Assembly (NCBI GenBank): GCA_903970315.1
Contig: CAJCIJ010000369.1
Coordinates: forward strand, 1 to 6,137
Length of the DNA: 6,137 nt
From: Actinomycetota bacterium
GTDB lineage: Bacteria > Actinomycetota > Thermoleophilia > Solirubrobacterales > Solirubrobacteraceae
Direction of reading: 5' to 3'
Shown here: piece after piece, positions 5,086-6,137 of the stretch
Layout of the letters: each line of letters begins with the position of its first letter
Numbering within the stretch: the first letter of the stretch is position 1
The notes under the pieces: generated by a model
Database searches by the model: none
What the model saw: only the letters and a program-made list of their open reading frames with translations
Told to the model about the DNA's origin: nothing
Program-made: the position numbers and the translations under genes

Positions 5086-5213
5086 TTGCGGTCGCCATCC
5101 GGTGCGCCGGCTCGGTGTCCGACAGCGGTGGCCGGGTAGCTGCGGCGTGCTCAGACACTCTTGCGCCGACCTGCCGCCTCTTCCGCGCCGCCGACTGCAC
5201 GCCGCCGCCCGTC

Positions 5214-5675
5214 CTACTTGACGAGCTTCCCCTTCGCGTTGACGGCATACCAAACCCCACCGAAGGACTTCGTGCCGACATAGGACGTGGCCGTGGGAGC
5301 GGCAGCATAGATGTACAGCGGATGGCCCGCGTACTGGACCTGCATTTCGCCGTCAGAGAGTTTCAACGTGGACAACAGCGACGCGCGCAGCCCAGCGCCC
5401 GCGGATGGCTTGGACGCGGTGGGAAACGACGGCCACACCGCCGAGCACCCGCTGATCTTCACGCAGGAGTCCTTGCCGGCGTGGTCCTTGGAGAACGCGT
5501 AGAGGATCGAGCCGGCGGGGTTGACCAGGATCTTGCCGAGCTTGGTCTTGCGCAGTTCGACCGTGTAGAAGAGCGCCGGCCGTGCGACCGCTGGGCCCGA
5601 CGGCGTGCTTGCGAGCGCCGAAGCGGCGACCGAGGCGATCAGGATCCCAACCAGGACAGTGACAATGCGCTTCAT
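5214..5675 (-). CDS. Secreted PF03640-type repeat protein (COG4315-like)
   Basis: A 153-residue exported protein. Residues 1-22 form a signal peptide (MKR, then a hydrophobic core, then ASALA before Ser23), with no lipobox cysteine, so it is predicted to be released or surface-held rather than a lipoprotein. The mature part has two copies of the 'secreted repeat of unknown function'. The first is ILYAFSKDHAGKDSC (57-71), with the family motif Tyr59-x-Phe61-x-x-Asp64 and then Cys71 and Cys77 before AVWPSF (79-84). The second is HPLYIYAAA (118-126) with GGVWYAV (139-145), where the Asp of the motif is missing. The two cysteines may form a disulfide. The function of this family is not established. 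The ATG at 5675 has GGAGG (5683-5687) 7 bases upstream, which fixes the start. It stands alone between the tRNA gene and the unknown gene to its right; I could not identify a convincing promoter in the 102-base gap. Confidence 0.87.
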   Translation of the reverse strand: MKRIVTVLVGILIASVAASALASTPSGPAVARPALFYTVELRKTKLGKILVNPAGSILYAFSKDHAGKDSCVKISGCSAVWPSFPTASKPSAGAGLRASLLSTLKLSDGEMQVQYAGHPLYIYAAAPTATSYVGTKSFGGVWYAVNAKGKLVK

Positions 5676-5777
5676 GTGGTCGCCTCCGGAACGTTGGCTT
5701 GAGTGCGCGGGCAGCGGATCTACGCGCCAGGCATCCTTCCATACGTCGTCGGGGCGGTCAAGGCGCCGTGGCCGGCC

Positions 5778-6137
5778 TCAGGCTCCTCGGGCGTAGGCTT
5801 CGATCTGTCCGACAAGCCCTTCCCACGGGTAGGGGCGTAGGCGCTCGACTCGGGGACCGTAGGAGCTTGCGATCTCGGCAACCTGCGTGGGCGTCAGGGC
5901 ATCGCCAAACTCCTTCGCTGCGCCGAGGCGCGTATAGGCCTGCTGGACCGCCTTGCCAATCAGCGAAAGGTCGAAATGACCGTCGTAGACAGCGATGATG
6001 TAAGTGTTCACGTTTGCGCGCAGAAAACCGATGTGGGCGCGCATGCCGGGCCCGCGGGCGGTCAGAGTCGCGCGAATCTGATTCCAGCTGTGTTCCAGCA
6101 AACCAGCCGCAAGCCCGTAGAGGCTGGCGATTCCGGA
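5778..6137 (-). CDS. Unrecognised protein, C-terminal part (gene runs off the right edge)
   Basis: The frame is open from the right edge to a TGA at 5780-5778, giving the last 119 residues. A TTG at 6101 is in frame but the frame continues to the edge (SGIASLYGLAAGLLEHSW precedes and includes it), so the gene is partial rather than starting there. Visible features are a short hydrophobic stretch near the edge (ASLYGLAAGLL), a strand-like NTYIIAVYDGHFDLSLIG, a helix GKAVQQAYTRLGAAKEFG, then LTPTQVAEIASSYGPRVERL and an aromatic PYPWEGLVGQIEAYARG end. There are no cysteines and no metal or nucleotide motif that I recognise. The codon pattern looks normal, so I take it as a real coding region. 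It precedes the PF03640-type gene on the same strand by 102 bases. I do not assign a function. Confidence 0.7.
   Translation of the reverse strand, partial: SGIASLYGLAAGLLEHSWNQIRATLTARGPGMRAHIGFLRANVNTYIIAVYDGHFDLSLIGKAVQQAYTRLGAAKEFGDALTPTQVAEIASSYGPRVERLRPYPWEGLVGQIEAYARGA

Noticed and set aside
5142..5205. Inverted repeat with 9-bp arms between the secreted-protein gene and the tRNA
   Set aside because: The arms match perfectly but the loop is 46 bases in GCC/GGC-rich DNA and no U-tract follows, so a chance origin is likely.
4908..5702. + strand frame across the tRNA and the secreted-protein gene
   Set aside because: It reads through a tRNA gene and the complement of a protein with a signal peptide, so it cannot be a normal gene.
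1..6137. CRISPR array, insertion sequence, toxin-antitoxin pair, defence or phage module
   Set aside because: I saw no regularly spaced repeats, no transposase or integrase, no terminal inverted repeats with target duplications and no toxin or nuclease motifs; the only direct repeat pair is the 22-bp one described.

Overview
The window looks like a piece of a high-GC bacterial chromosome, most likely from an actinomycete-type or related soil lineage. Support for this is the high GC content, the GTG and TTG starts, the ArsR/SRPBCC/YCII gene set, the TetR and SDR families, and a secreted protein of the PF03640 type. The exact taxon cannot be fixed from the sequence. Gene density is high and no gap exceeds about 230 bases. 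Only the SDR gene lies on the + strand; everything else is on the minus strand.

Layout from left to right. (a) The first 286 bases hold the N-terminal part of a GAF-domain sensor protein that runs off the left edge. (b) A 229-base gap contains a perfect hairpin that probably ends the next gene, and a short copy of the 3' end of the YCII gene further right. (c) A polytopic GT-C/GT39-like membrane glycosyltransferase (516-1958). (d) A compact operon, transcribed right to left: ArsR-family regulator, SRPBCC/AHSA1-like protein, YCII-like protein (3308 to 2074). It has a 4-base gene overlap, good ribosome-binding sites and a perfect 8+8 palindrome over the arsR start codon. (e) A TetR-family regulator and a divergent NAD(P)-binding SDR gene, separated by an intergenic region carrying two matching 15-bp dyads. 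(f) A tRNA-Val(CAC) gene tail to tail with the SDR gene. (g) A secreted PF03640-type repeat protein. (h) The C-terminal part of an unrecognised protein entering from the right edge.

Two regulatory circuits can be read directly. One is an autoregulated, probably leaderless arsR-SRPBCC-YCII operon. The other is a TetR repressor that probably controls itself and the SDR gene through paired operators about three helical turns apart. The most curious structural observation is a 22-bp near-identical direct repeat made of the last codons and stop of the YCII gene. Its second copy lies just beyond the glycosyltransferase gene, so the glycosyltransferase is bracketed as if inserted or rearranged at a gene 3' end. 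I found no convincing new defence or mobile system in the window.
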